Positions 49,571 through 61,440 of a DNA stretch of 64,000 nt are shown here, one piece after another. The stretch's first letter is position 1. Every line of letters starts with the position of its first letter. The notes under the pieces are model-generated. The model saw only the letters and a program-made list of their open reading frames with translations. It ran no database searches and was not told the origin of the DNA. Source of the stretch: Antedon mediterranea (taxonomy: Eukaryota; Echinodermata; Crinoidea; Comatulida; Antedonidae); the NCBI RefSeq assembly GCF_964355755.1, contig NC_092672.1, positions 31,738,501 through 31,802,500 of the forward strand. The letters are read 5' to 3'. The position numbers were made by a program, and so were the translations under genes.

Positions 49571-52500
49571 TAAACTGTAAAATTTTCACAAATGTGGTAA
49601 TTATTAAAAATGGTAAATATATATTAAAATATCAAACACCAAATAATAATTGTTGAAATAGATTACGTCTATAACTGTCTATAACTGTCCATAAGGAGAT
49701 GAGTCAGACCTCACACGTCTAGCTGAGCCAACAAGTTGCCAAATGTTACCTGGAAACGGATTCCAACATACGGACTTAAATCTTTTAAATCTTAACTGTC
49801 TTTTTAATATCGATGTTATCAGTCCAACACAGACAGAACATTTTGTTTATCAATGTTTTCTGTTGTGTTCTATTTTACTAAAGCCCCAAAGGCTCTGACT
49901 CAAAATTACTAGATTTTTTTGGGTAAATATTTGATAATAAATGATAAAGCAAGTCAAAATTTGCTGAAATTAATTTTAATTATTTTGCACTTAGTAATAA
50001 ATTAAGTTTGATGTCTTTTTCGTTATCATGCCAAATGATTTTTACCATAAGCTATTTTTTTAAAAGGTTGTATTCAGTTTAAAAAAAATTTTACGAATAT
50101 TTTAATTTAACATACAAATTGTATGGTTGAATTTCCTGTATGCATAAATCAACTTTTAGACCATCATCCTCAGGCTGGCTGGCATGTTGAGAATTTTATT
50201 GAATTATTTTTTTTTGTAGAACTACAAGCAAGTGGCCAGTTTTTGACCAAATCGTAAAATGTTACTACTTTTAAATAAAACAAAATATCTGGTCTCTGAA
50301 TATTTAAATTTAAAAAATATCAAAAACATTTTTTTTGTGGAAAATATAAAAAGGTTTTATGTCAAACCTTTTACCCAATCAAAGTCTATTTTTAACATTT
50401 TCTTTCAGCTTTCTCTAACAGAGAGTATAACAGGAATGATAATAGTTATAGCTATAAAGCAGGACTATTATATTAAAGTGTTAGTAAACGACTCAAAGGA
50501 CAGCCAGTCAAAGTGTGTAGGCCTACCATTACAATAAAAAAAGTGTAAGTAACTGATCTATCGGAACTAAACAATCTATCTTCAACTAATTTATACACAA
50601 AAGAGTGTACATTACAATAAATTACTCCAATTTGTGGTTCAAATTCAATTGTATCTTTTTACATTGTGGTATACTTGTTATTTTTGACAACCATTAATTA
50701 CTGGTTTGTTTGTAAAAAGCGGTTACATATGAGGAAACAAACGTGCCATATATCATGCAATGTCAAGTAACGGCTACATTTCCACCTTTTCAACAACCAG
50801 GAAAACAACATCCTCGTTACGGATATAATCAACGTCGTCGACAACGAGTTATTTCCTCGATGACATCCTTCCAAACGAACACGTTATATTGCATAAAACA
50901 TTAATAATTGGTACAACAAAATGAAAGGTTAATTTCTATATCACAGGTGTGTAAAGTATAAAAAAACCTCTACACTTAGAGTCCTTTGGACTGGCTTTTT
51001 ATATCTGATTTCCAAGATGGAGTTTGAATAGTAAGATAGAATTTGGGACCATCCTGAATTTCGGAAAGTGGTTTCGAAAGAGTAAACTAATTGTTCCTAG
51101 GACACTCATATTAGGGGAACACGTTTCAAGAGTAAATTTTAATTTTTTAAACATGAAAAAAAAACCTAATTGGTTCCTCTTTTTAATAAAAAAAAATGTT
51201 TCAGTTTGTTTTAAAGTATATAAGAATTTACCAAGATTACAGAAATTGTAATTAATTGATAGTTGTTGTAGATATTGTTTATAATAATATATACAATATT
51301 GGTTGCATAATGCCGCTCTTATAAACATCGATCTGACAAGATAAAAAGACCCACATTTTTTTTAAAGTTCCTCGTAGGAAACCACAGCTTCTGTTCTATG
51401 CCGCATAATCCTCTTAATTGCTCAATAATTCCAATAAGGACACTACACATTTCAACTTCCCGATTTAATGCAAGAAAGATAAAGGATATAATAAAACCAG
51501 GAAAGAATACTAATATAAAGAACAGTACAATACCGTATATGGTATGGGGTTTATATACAGTTAGAAAAAAAGTCTACAGCTTTCTTGGAAAGAACAAAGA
51601 ATTTTCATTTTTATCTGGCTCATGCAGCAAGTAAAGAAATGAAATATAGACGAACGAACAGACAAATGAATGATGAAATGTTTAAAACATTTGTGCAACA
51701 TTACTGAAGCGTTTATAGCCCACCTGAAAAACATGGCATGCAACCTTTGACACTCTGGTGGGTTTATATTGTTTGGAGTGCATGATAAAGTTTGTTTATG
51801 CTACTAACAGTTTATGTAGGAAATCTTGCTGAAAACAACAGGCCCTACGACTGTGGGTGTTACGGCGTCCATACCTTAACCAATCGTCGAGAATAACAAC
51901 ATTTCCAGCTGTAACACCAGTCAGAGACAGCTAAACTAAAACAGTGGAAGAGGGGCTTGTGAACTCAATGATCCTTACATCTAAAGTGATTGACATCGTC
52001 ATGACAACATGCTTCTGTCTGTCAAACTACATTTAATAAGTTAAGATTGAAATTTAAATGATGGGGACTCTATGGCTGACACCCTTAAAACATCCATTAA
52101 AGTTTTATTATCAACATTTTGAAAATATATTTTGCCACCTGAACTCATTTCAGATGTAAAAAAGGCACTAAGGGATCATGTCAAAATTATGTTACTGCAG
52201 TTACTGCAGCAACTACACGTTTGTACTGTTTATGCATTAGCAATCTTTTTGGTAATCATACACACAGTGATTGGCTGATATATATTTTGAAAACTTGTTA
52301 AATTTGTAGTTTTACTGCACTAACTACAGTAGAATAATTTTGAAACGATCACTAAACAGGTCAAATCTTTTTATAAAAGAATTTTGGATAAAATTAATAA
52401 ACAATAAAGAAGAAATTTACTGTAGTATTAATTACAGAAAATACAATTTAATTGATATAATCACATTCAAGAAATTAAAAACAACATATGAAGAATAGTA

Positions 52501-52572
52501 CTGTGATTTTTAAATAAAATTGTATAATATTACAAAAAGAAAACGTCGTCTTAATATTTTTCATAATTATAG

Positions 52573-52670
52573 GTAAAATAAATTTGGACTGTGATGATTA
52601 CACTATTAACAACATCTATCAAATTCCAACCACGGCATCTGGCTTTAACTACAGATCGGAGTCAGGAAGG
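52573..52670 (+). other. Possible coding exon in a patch with several open frames
   Basis: The segment lies between an acceptor (cataattatag) and a strong GTATGT donor. It is open for 32 codons (CDDYTINNIYQIPTTASGFN then YRSESGR) with phases 2 and 0. Another plus-strand frame is open for 103 codons over 52591-52902 and ends LWEVMSLG, and a minus-strand frame is open for about 50 codons across the same GC-richer patch. The frames contradict each other, so I call only a possible exon. No family is recognised. Confidence 0.2.
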
Positions 52671-53261
52671 GTATGTGGTTATTTACGAGTTAATGTCATG
52701 CCAACTGGTTTCATTTACCTCAGCCATCATGTTCATTAGGTTCAAATTGACTGTAAGGACAACAATTATTACAGGGGTTATGTGCTTTTTGCTGGTCACT
52801 AAAAATGGCATGTCTATTACAACCATTGGTCGACGGTATCATAGTCTGCCCCAAGGAACTTTCAGGGGAATTACATTATGGGAAGTTATGTCATTAGGAT
52901 AATAATATGATGGTGCAGTTACAATAGTATATGAGTGACTGATAGAAAGCTAAAAATATTTTGTGTAATATTAATTATACTAAAGTACTTTTTTGTTTAT
53001 ACTTCAAATCAACGGAGATAATAAGTTGAACTAATGAGTGGACTGGGAAATCCATACTTTCTAAACCAAGTCTCATATAAGGCTTAGGTATTGGTAATGT
53101 ATTAGCTGAAACTGGAACTATGATTAGATTTGAACCAATGAATTATGATTATTAAGCAAGAATGCCAAAAACCAAGCCACAGTGCCACTTATAAAGGTTA
53201 CCAACACTTTTTGGTTGAGGACTATCATGAAGATACAGTAGTACATAACTAATATTTTAAT

Positions 53262-53345
53262 GGCATTGTGTCTTTGTGGTTGACATGCTTGCTTTCAAAT
53301 CCCAGATCCCTGGTTCAACTCCCAGTTCTGTCACAGTACAAGGAT
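53262..53345 (+). mobile_element. tRNA-derived SINE head
   Basis: GTGGTTGACATGCTTGC, then B-box GGTTCAACTCC followed by cagttctg, gives a tRNA-like promoter layout. Confidence 0.5.
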
Positions 53346-53932
53346 TTTTTTGGACAGGCAATAATTATACCACCAATTTGTAACCTTCATATAAAACAGT
53401 TTTCTCTCCTGTAATTGGTGAGTATTGCTGTTGAATGGTGTCAATATAAATACATTTTATTTTTTTATAAAACCAAAAATAATCTAAAATTTTCCAAAAC
53501 AAGCTATTTATCTAAGAAATTCCTAAAATTATAGCCTTGTTTATTTGTTTAAAAAATAGTAGGAATGATAAGATCTGAAGCATGCTCCAATCCGTGACCC
53601 CCTTTGTTCCCCTGCCTGATCTAGCCTCTCCACATACTTTCAACCAATTAGATATAATCGCCTTCTAAGTACCGGGTGCTTTTCACTGTGACTGATAGGT
53701 GCGATAAGACTGAAGGTGCGATTAAATGTAAGCCTAAACGCAGGCACCTGTGGCCATGAACTGCTTCACATCAGATCCTGATAGGATAAGCCAAACACCT
53801 GTATACTTTTAAGATGTTAGACACATGACAATCAAATGTTGTTTCACCAAAAATGTAGGTTAAAAAAACCAGTTTATTTTAATCTATTCAATAAATATCT
53901 ATATAAAAATTTGACTGAATCGATATTTTAAT

Positions 53933-54120
53933 ACTGTAGAGTCTCTATTTTAAAGAGACACATTGGAATCTAACAAAGTGTCCTCTGAATAAGGGTGTCT
54001 CTTTAATAGGTGTCCTTTTAATAGGTGTCCCTTTAATAGGTGTCCTTTTAATAGGTGTCCCTTTAATCGGTGTCCCTTTAATAGAGGTGTCCCTTTAATA
54101 GAGGTGTCCTCTTAACAGCA
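53933..54120. mobile_element. Family-A MITE with an internal 15-bp tandem array
   Basis: The left end TACTGTAGAGTCTCTATTTT and the words GGGACAC/GTGTCCTC identify a family-A copy. At 53994-54112 the unit CTTTAATAGGTGTCC (15 bp, later 17 bp with an extra GA) repeats about seven times. No clear right TIR is seen. Confidence 0.7.
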
Positions 54121-54190
54121 GTTGATTGCAGTGTTAAAACATATATATTTGTTTCAAAGGAAAGTGGGTAAGGAGTTGGCCTTTATTGTT

Positions 54191-54354
54191 AAGCTCTGTC
54201 TACACAATCAAACTAGTTTGACAAAAATGTGCGATGTGCCCAAATATGGTAGTGATATGCCCAAATATTGTAGTCATATGACATCATCGTGTCCATGTAT
54301 GGGCACATCACATTTTGTTGTCACATAAAACTTGATAGAGTAGACAGAGTTTTA
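54191..54354. mobile_element. Family-C MITE, near complete (164 bp)
   Basis: Left end AAGCTCTGTCTACACAATCA, right end TAGAGTAGACAGAGTTTTA. The interior is partly self-complementary (gatgtgccca against gggcacatca), so the RNA or single strand would fold back. Confidence 0.85.
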
Positions 54355-54705
54355 AAACATATATTCTCCTAATTTTTTTCATGAGAGATGTTCCCTTATA
54401 GGGTTTCACCAGTATTTTCCAAGATGAAATATCAACTTCAGATATAGATGCAATGCAAGTGAGTGGACCAATGACAAGCGACAGTTCAAATAATCCATCA
54501 CTTGTGATTGGTCAAATCATTTGTGAACTATCATTTAACATCTTTGCACTGTGTCCCTAATGGGAACCAAGCATTGAGGCCAAAAACTAGCCAAAACTTA
54601 GTGTACTTAAATTCTATAAAATTTGTTAAAAATATCAAGTATCAATTCAGATTTTCTATCATCTGTTCTTTATCTAGCATCTAACCTATCAATATTTCAG
54701 TTTCA

Positions 54706-54911
54706 ACTACGACACGTAAACTGCAAACTCACCTTCCGAGAAGCTAATCTCTGTTCTAACTCGTTGCTTCCTGCAACCACTAAGTTTATCTATGTGACAA
54801 CCTTACGGTTGCACGACCCATGTAAATTAAAGCCATCAGGCGGTGCTTGCGGACACGGATCACATATATTTAATCTTTCAGGCTTAGGTTATAGGATATT
54901 TTCTAAACCGT
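54706..54911. other. GC-richer patch with open frames on both strands
   Basis: After a TTTCAG acceptor-like site the plus strand is open for about 68 codons (FQLRHVNCKLTFREANLC at the start). On the minus strand a consensus donor (AAG before GTGAGT) ends a frame reading NLVVAGSNELEQRLASRK, which is interrupted by a TAG further upstream. Coding potential is possible but the strand is unclear. Confidence 0.15.
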
Positions 54912-55245
54912 AAGATACTTCATTCACCCATGAGTTAGATAAATGCTTTTACTTTATTACTACAAGAAGCTGACGTTAGTTTACTGTATCCTCAGATATG
55001 AATACTTAAAACATATCATAGGCCTATAATATTTCTATGTTGGAGAATGTTACAAGAATTTCATATCAAAATAAATAAAATACACATTAAAAACAAATGT
55101 ATTTTTATTTCAAAAGGGTTGTGTAAGTTTGGTTTCTGTTTCAATTTATCACTCCCAAAATTGAAAACTCTCAAAGTAGTTGAAACAATTGAACGGCTCA
55201 AAGTTAACTAATAATGTAAATAAATACATTTATTTCAATATTCAG

Positions 55246-55387
55246 GTGTGGGGAACCACCTACTGTATCCACCTGTCCATCAATATTACCCACATTTCCT
55301 GTATCAAAAGTTTGGCGTATGGCCCACTGTACTTTGCCAAACCTCAAACTAAGTACATTGACTTCTATATCTCAAAAGTAAATTCAG
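55246..55387. other. Coding-like patch, strand unresolved
   Basis: On the plus strand a 142-bp segment has a good acceptor (ttcaatattcag) and donor (ATTCAG before GTAACC) and is open for 47 codons, starting VWGTTYCIHLSINITHISC, within a longer 115-codon frame. On the minus strand a codon-aligned frame is also open and reads more like a typical soluble protein (SLRFGKVQWAIRQTFDTG). Such mirror-image openness often accompanies true coding DNA, but it does not show which strand is used. No family is recognised on either strand. Confidence 0.25.
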
Positions 55388-55589
55388 GTAACCCCAACTT
55401 TAGAAAGACTTTTACTTATTTTTTTATATTGTGTAAACCTCTTCAATTACTATTGACTATTCATTCAGAGACGACCCCCGACTCCTACATCCCTACTCTT
55501 TTTTGCATATTGAAACAACTTCTTTAACATACACATTCAACATACACTTGACGAAAAGGCAATGAGAGCAAAGTTTGCCTATAACAATA

Positions 55590-55668
55590 TGGTACAGGCA
55601 AGTCTCGAACTGATGCCTTTCACATGCCAATCTGATATCCAGTGCACTTACCATTACGCCATACTTCA
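55590..55668 (-). mobile_element. tRNA-derived SINE head
   Basis: On the minus strand an A-box-like word (TAATGGTAAGTGCACTGG) and a B-box (AGTTCGAGACT) are spaced as in a tRNA gene, but the arms do not pair into a functional cloverleaf. An RNA polymerase III SINE is the best reading. Confidence 0.6.
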
Positions 55669-56335
55669 AACAACCAAAGAGAAATGTTGTACGATGTAAA
55701 TTATTTGATAGCTGATATCAGTCAGTCAACAGAACCAATTTGTGATTCATGCTTCTATAATATAATATTACGCCATACTATAAATTTTACATACCGAGAA
55801 GTCGATCAGTTAAATGTCATACTTTAAAGTAGTTCTGTATGCCACACACAATGAAAAACAGTTTTATTATTATTTATTACAACCGAGATAACCGAGACCA
55901 AGATAAATCTTTCATTTATTATTTAGTTCAGACAGAAAACCAAACTTCATTTATACAACTATACTAAATAATTGGATATAACACTATTGAACAAAATACC
56001 AAAGAAAGCAATCGTTGAAAGTTGACAGTCAAGTTGACAACAACGTTCATCCCCGCTAATCTTTAGCAGACTATAAACCAATAGACACAGACAATAACAC
56101 AGCGTGCAGTTACACAAAATTCCTCGCCAATCTCCTGCTAGTAAATATCTTTTAATTCCTCTATATTTTCACTTGGCATTGTCATTTAAGCATATGGTTC
56201 TAATAGAGATATCTAGACCACAATACTTAAAATAGTATCTACATCAACATACTGTAAAATTCATTGTAGTGTACTATAGTATAGTTCAAACATTTGAACA
56301 AAATTCTTAACTACATTAATTAATCATAAATTGTT

Positions 56336-56570
56336 ATATAGTAAAACATCTATAAAAGGGACACCTTTGGGACCTAGCAAAGTGTCCTCTAAATAGTGGT
56401 GGTGAAATACCTTAGCTCTTCATGCGTTTAACTTGGAATTGGTCCCGTAATAGTGGTCCCCCGAAAAAGGGGGTGACACAAAGTAGAGATGTTCCAAAAG
56501 AGAGGAGTCCTAAACAAGAGGTGTCAAAACAAAAGTATATCTGAAAGTAGGGGTGTCCCAACAAATAAAA
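56336..56570. mobile_element. Family-A MITE, diverged
   Basis: It contains agggacacctttgggacc, agtgtcctctaaatagtgg, gtcccgtaatagtgg and ggggtgtccc in the order seen in other family-A copies. The left edge resembles the TIR (tagtaaaacatctataaaag). Confidence 0.6.
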
Positions 56571-57182
56571 CGGGTTTGTCTTTAGTATATCAATTATCAT
56601 TATCATCAGAATTTAGTGCTTTCCTTATTTTTTAAATCTATTTTTAAAATTGATTTTCAAAATAGATTTTTTTGTAGTGGACTGTGTAAACAAGATAATT
56701 AAGAATCAGGTCAGCTTTACTTTATTTCACCTAAATGATAGAATCCACAAATAGATAGAATACCAGAGAAAGACCTATAAAACTACTGAAGATGTACCTA
56801 TCATATCATAGGTTGATCATGTTTAGATTTAGCAGGTTTAATCTGATATAATCCTAGGCTTAATCCCTTAATACTACTAATAGCACAGTGTACTGATAGT
56901 GAAGTATGCTTAATTAGCTATGAAAGATAGGATTTAGGTTAATCGTTATTTGCTTTGAAAGGTGTTAATCTCGTAAAACCAACCCTGGATGCTATTTAAT
57001 TATAAGATAAGTTTTCACATCATTACAATGGCTGATCTACAGACTTTTGATTACGGCACGCGTCTCAATTATCAATGACAAACAGTTTTCTTTTTTTACG
57101 ATTGTTCAAGTCCTTTATAAGCTTTGATCCGTTACCTGGCCACATTCTTCTGTGTTACTGTTATATAGTTTGAAAATAAAAA

Positions 57183-57271
57183 CTGGTTGGGCAAGTGAAA
57201 ATTGGTTGGGCAAGTGAAAATTGGTTGGGCAAGTGAAAATTGGTTGGGCAAGTGAAAATTGGTTGGGCAAG
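57183..57271. repeat. 19-bp tandem repeat
   Basis: About 4.7 near-identical copies of ttggttgggcaagtgaaaa. The identity between copies suggests recent expansion. Confidence 0.97.
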
Positions 57272-58217
57272 CAAAATCCGATAACCAAATAAAAACCTGC
57301 CCAACACATTTTTACTTGGCTGGTGTCTACCTCTATTCTAACATCAATTGCTATAGTGTACATATAAACCAACCCCATATGTTACTAATAGATAAAGCAG
57401 AAGCAGATATTTTCTCATCTTAAATTATTTATTTTAACATCTATCAAAAGCGGTTTAGAATTTCTCTCTTAAATGAAAACTATACTGACATTATTGCTAT
57501 TGATATGTGTACTGTGAACCAATCTGGTGTACTACTTTACGATAGGTATAGATGCACAATTAAGCATATACATGATACAGTACAAAGATACCTTTGTTCA
57601 TTTCTAATTCGGGTGAGTCAAGGACAGTACCCTAGTTCTGCCATCAATACTAAACTACGAACCGGAAACGTGAAAGCTAACGTTGTCGTATATTACACTA
57701 AATAATGCACGCACATTGAATTCCAACAACTGTATTTTGTGGAACATTAAAAGCGGTACGCATTGCATTTTTAGGAAGATAGCCTTGCACTTATTAACTC
57801 CAAAATAACAGAATAATCATTTCAACATGATATTTTTATATCACAACAAACTGTTTGTAACTAGCTTTTTTTTGAGTCGCAGTTATGTTACTTTATCTTC
57901 CCCTGGCCAGTACTTCTATATGTAAATGTATTATATATTGACGTGCTGGTTGAATTAATAAAAATAATGAAATACTAGTAAAACTCACAACATAAGGAAA
58001 TATGGCCAGAGAGTTGATCAGTTGTTTAATGGTAACATAGGATAACAACCAGGGATTTAGCAAAATTTAAAACACCATCAACACCTTTCCCAACAATTCC
58101 CTCCCCCTCCCCTAACCATCCTGGGCGCAGCTCAAATAATTATATTTAAACCATCTTTGCTTTGTTTTTAACCTCTCAAGGCCCTCACAACAGTAGTTTT
58201 ACCCACTGTATTATGCA

Positions 58218-58400
58218 AGTGGAGCTGTAGCTTGGTGGTCAACGTTCTTGCGTACCAATCCCAAGGTCCAGGATTCAATCCTGACCTAGCGCCAGGGTTG
58301 AACCTCACGACTCTTTAAACTCCACTCCCTAAGCCTCAAATGAGACTTATTTATAAGCACGATAAATTATAAAATAGTTTATCCATCCTGTAATTAGATG
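58218..58400 (+). mobile_element. tRNA-derived SINE
   Basis: A-box-like GTAGCTTGGTGGTCAACG and B-box GGATTCAATCC are followed by a body containing cctaagcctcaaatgagact. A piece of the same body is at 24262-24330. Confidence 0.65.
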
Positions 58401-58858
58401 CATATGAAAAAAAAAGATAGGGTGTGGGAATGCAATGGTATCTCCCATATACACGGTATCATATAGCATGGGTTCATTGACAACCAATTTGTTTGTTCAA
58501 TCTACACAGGTAGAGCAAGCATTAGAGCAAGCATTGGTAAACAAATGTTATTGTTAGGGCAGTACCTTATCAAACAATCGGGTTGTGTAAAGATTATCAC
58601 TGTCAATGACAAAAAAGTAACTAGCAAGAGGTACTTTGCTAGGTGGCTACAAGGGGTGCAAAAAAGAGAGAGAGAATTAATATTGGTAAAGGGAACAGGA
58701 AAGTAGGGATATGAGAGCTAGTCTATTACCCCTTCACATCGCCTAGTAAGACTACAGAGTTTACACACACACACACACTGGATGTCAACACTGGCGTTTT
58801 GTATAGAGTTTTCATGGGTGGAAATGGAAGGGTATAATTTTTAACCTTCCAGAATTCT

Positions 58859-58960
58859 TAAGCTCTGTCTACACTATCAAACTTTATGTGTCAATAACAT
58901 TTGATCTACCCATATATGAACACGATGTCATATCACTACCATATTTGGGCACATCGCACA
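58859..58960. mobile_element. Family-C MITE, one end
   Basis: Starts TAAGCTCTGTCTACACTATC and reads into ccatatttgggcacatcg, after which the copy is truncated. Confidence 0.75.
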
Positions 58961-59715
58961 TGTTTCTCTGATGGAAAACATGACAAATGTCTTTTAAATT
59001 ACATTTCATTAATATCTTAAAGACAATACTTTAATTTATGGCAATCCTCATTTCTTATGGAACGCAAGTTAATTTATTTTGGTTCCTATATTTGTGTGAT
59101 GTCCCCTCTGCACCCTATAAATGGACTTGAGCCTTGGGGATATCGCTGACACAAGGGGAAATCCTTGTGATGCATACTCAAATCAACAAGAAACAACAAT
59201 TCTAAGCTCACACGTACGACCTGTGCTTAACAAGAGGGAAACTGAGTCATGCACGAATTCGCAGTACAACGTAATTCTTTCCAGTCCCATGTAATGAACG
59301 TGAGTTGATGACAATAGTATACATTAGGGGTTAGGGCTTTTGTACGTGGAAAGGTTTATGTCATTGAAAATATTATAAAGAATGGAATTTGCTGTACCTT
59401 TGGGACTAAGAAGAGCAGCTATGATTCTGCATTTATTAAATATTGAAATAATATACGCTCTTCTTTTAGAATCTACTTGACATTATCATTAATATAAAAT
59501 CATAAATCAACTTGTTAGATAACGTGATGGCTCAGACAGTTTAAAAGTTGACATTTCTGAATAAAATTGAAATTAAAATTGGCACAAATTTTACATTGTT
59601 TTGAACAAAGACATTTTTAATGTAGACCAATTGGATGAATGTAAAAACTGACTGTTAAAACAGGTGTGAATATAAAAGAGTCCATTTTTTATAATTCAAA
59701 AAAATGTATAAATAC

Positions 59716-59792
59716 AGTTAGAACCCCTCCTTTAGGACACACCTATTTTGGGGACACTTTTGGGGTTCAAAAGTGTCCCCATAATATTTCTA
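59716..59792. mobile_element. Family-A MITE fragment
   Basis: It begins TACAGTTAGAACCCCTCC and contains two inverted GGGGACAC/GTGTCCCC words. The right end is missing. Confidence 0.6.
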
Positions 59793-61204
59793 TTATATAC
59801 TAATTTTTATTATAATAAAATGGAAAAAGAAATATTTGTTTATATTAATATATTGTGTGAAAAAACCAGGCAAATTCTTGATGGACAAAATTAATTTATG
59901 ATTACAAATTAGTCATATATTATGGTTTTGACAAAGTAAAACTCAAAGATATGACAAACTAGGCGTGGTCCCAATATTTATAGATATATATTTGGCAAAC
60001 ACATGAAGAGAAATTTGTTAATTGAAAAAATGAAGAAAGAAAGTCTACACAAACTCATTTTAAAACTAATTACTGTACTATCAAAATTAGTTGTTTCTAT
60101 TATGTTTTATTTATTAAACAATTTCCTTATTTGGCAGTAAAAAATGGTAAAGATAAATTTGATAATTACACCATTTAAAAACTTGCAAAAAGAAAACCTA
60201 CAGGTGACATACACAGTTGAAGAAGATTAATTGTCTAAATACCATTGATGATCGATCAAATTTACCAACAATACAAATTGGCCACTTTAACTCAAGGACG
60301 TGTAATGACAGTGCAAACAATAGCTAACTGCTCAGTTTCTATTTGCGCTTTTTGAAAATACCGGTTTTCTTTTCATGAAATTATTCACATTAGTTAAGAA
60401 GATGGTAAATATAACGAAGAAACAGACCTGTTGCTCTATGTTAGGCACCGGCCTCCTAGCTTTCGTTATTTCTAAAACAACATAATAAACAGCATTTTAC
60501 TTATTTTAAGTAGTTTGATATCAACAATGCAACTTCAAACAGTAAATGTACACAAAAGAAATGTCTATACTGAATCTAATTGGTAATAATAAATAGTAGG
60601 CAGTTGATGTTTTATATTTAGAAATTCTACTAAATTACATAGTAAATTGGACATTGACAGTGGCCGAATATGAGGCTCCTGGTTTAGGAAACCTAAGGGG
60701 CGTTTTCAGACTTTTAAAACATATCTTAATGCCTTTTAGATGTTTTATAACATTCTTTTATAATAACTATTTTTTAAATTAGAAAAACTTTGAAATATTT
60801 TGGTCTAGAGGAAGCAATCACGTTGAAGGACAAAGTTATCGTCAACAATTTAGTAAAAAATTATCTAATTATCAACTTATTGTCTTGTTTAGGCAAATAA
60901 ACAACCGCTACTGTTTGTAATTTTCGTATGGAATGCTAATAATTTCCAAACGTGCGAACTGTTCACTGATAAATCTGATAAACAAAACAATCTTTTTTTC
61001 GCAAAAATGAAAATAAATTCTAGACTATGGAAACTGAAAGAAAAAGAACAGGTGAAACAAAACTTCAGGGCCCAGTGGTTTTAGACTTGTGTCTCCAGTA
61101 CTAGACGTCATTCAAATATTTAAAAGTCACTCAAATGGAGATACTAAAAAAAACATTCAAACTAGGCTTGCTATACTGTAGTGCTGTATAATTCCATAAC
61201 AAAT
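59793..61204. other. No gene seen
   Basis: AT-rich DNA with no repeat family that recurs elsewhere in the window. Confidence 0.55.
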
Positions 61205-61290
61205 TCTCAAAATGTGTGAAATAGGATTAGAACCTGTAACTTTCTATATACAGGCTAAGTATCAAACCATTAAACCAGATTTTGTAATTA
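61205..61290 (-). mobile_element. tRNA-derived SINE head, copy 1
   Basis: Minus strand: TTTAATGGTTTGATACTT (A-box region) and GGTTCTAATCC (B-box). Confidence 0.55.
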
Positions 61291-61339
61291 TTTTTTAAGT
61301 GCCATTAAAATTAATTCCAACTCTGTTTGCATAAAAACA

Positions 61340-61440
61340 GTTTAAAGTAAAAGTGGATTAAAGACAGGAATTGAACCTACAACATTTTGTTTAGAGGCCC
61401 GGTGTCATACCATTACACCATCTTTTGTAACTTTTATCAT
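61340..61440 (-). mobile_element. tRNA-derived SINE head, copy 2
   Basis: Minus strand: GATGGTGTAATGGTATGACA and B-box GGTTCAATTCC. The shared 3' word gtttaaagtaaaagtgg is echoed again at about 61500, suggesting serial insertion or duplication. Confidence 0.6.

Larger units (their letters stand above)
47804..52570. other. No gene seen
   Basis: AT-rich DNA with two MITE scraps. The 109-codon minus frame (50999-51328) and 92-codon plus frame (50259-50537) are rich in Phe, Lys, Asn and Leu, as chance frames in AT-rich DNA are. Confidence 0.55.

Noticed and set aside
50999-51328. 109-codon minus-strand ORF
   Set aside because: Low-complexity Phe/Lys/Leu content and no recognisable domain; consistent with chance.
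57115-57378. 87-codon minus-strand ORF with repeated Phe-His-Leu-Pro-Asn motif
   Set aside because: It reads through the 19-bp repeat. No start context or splice signals.
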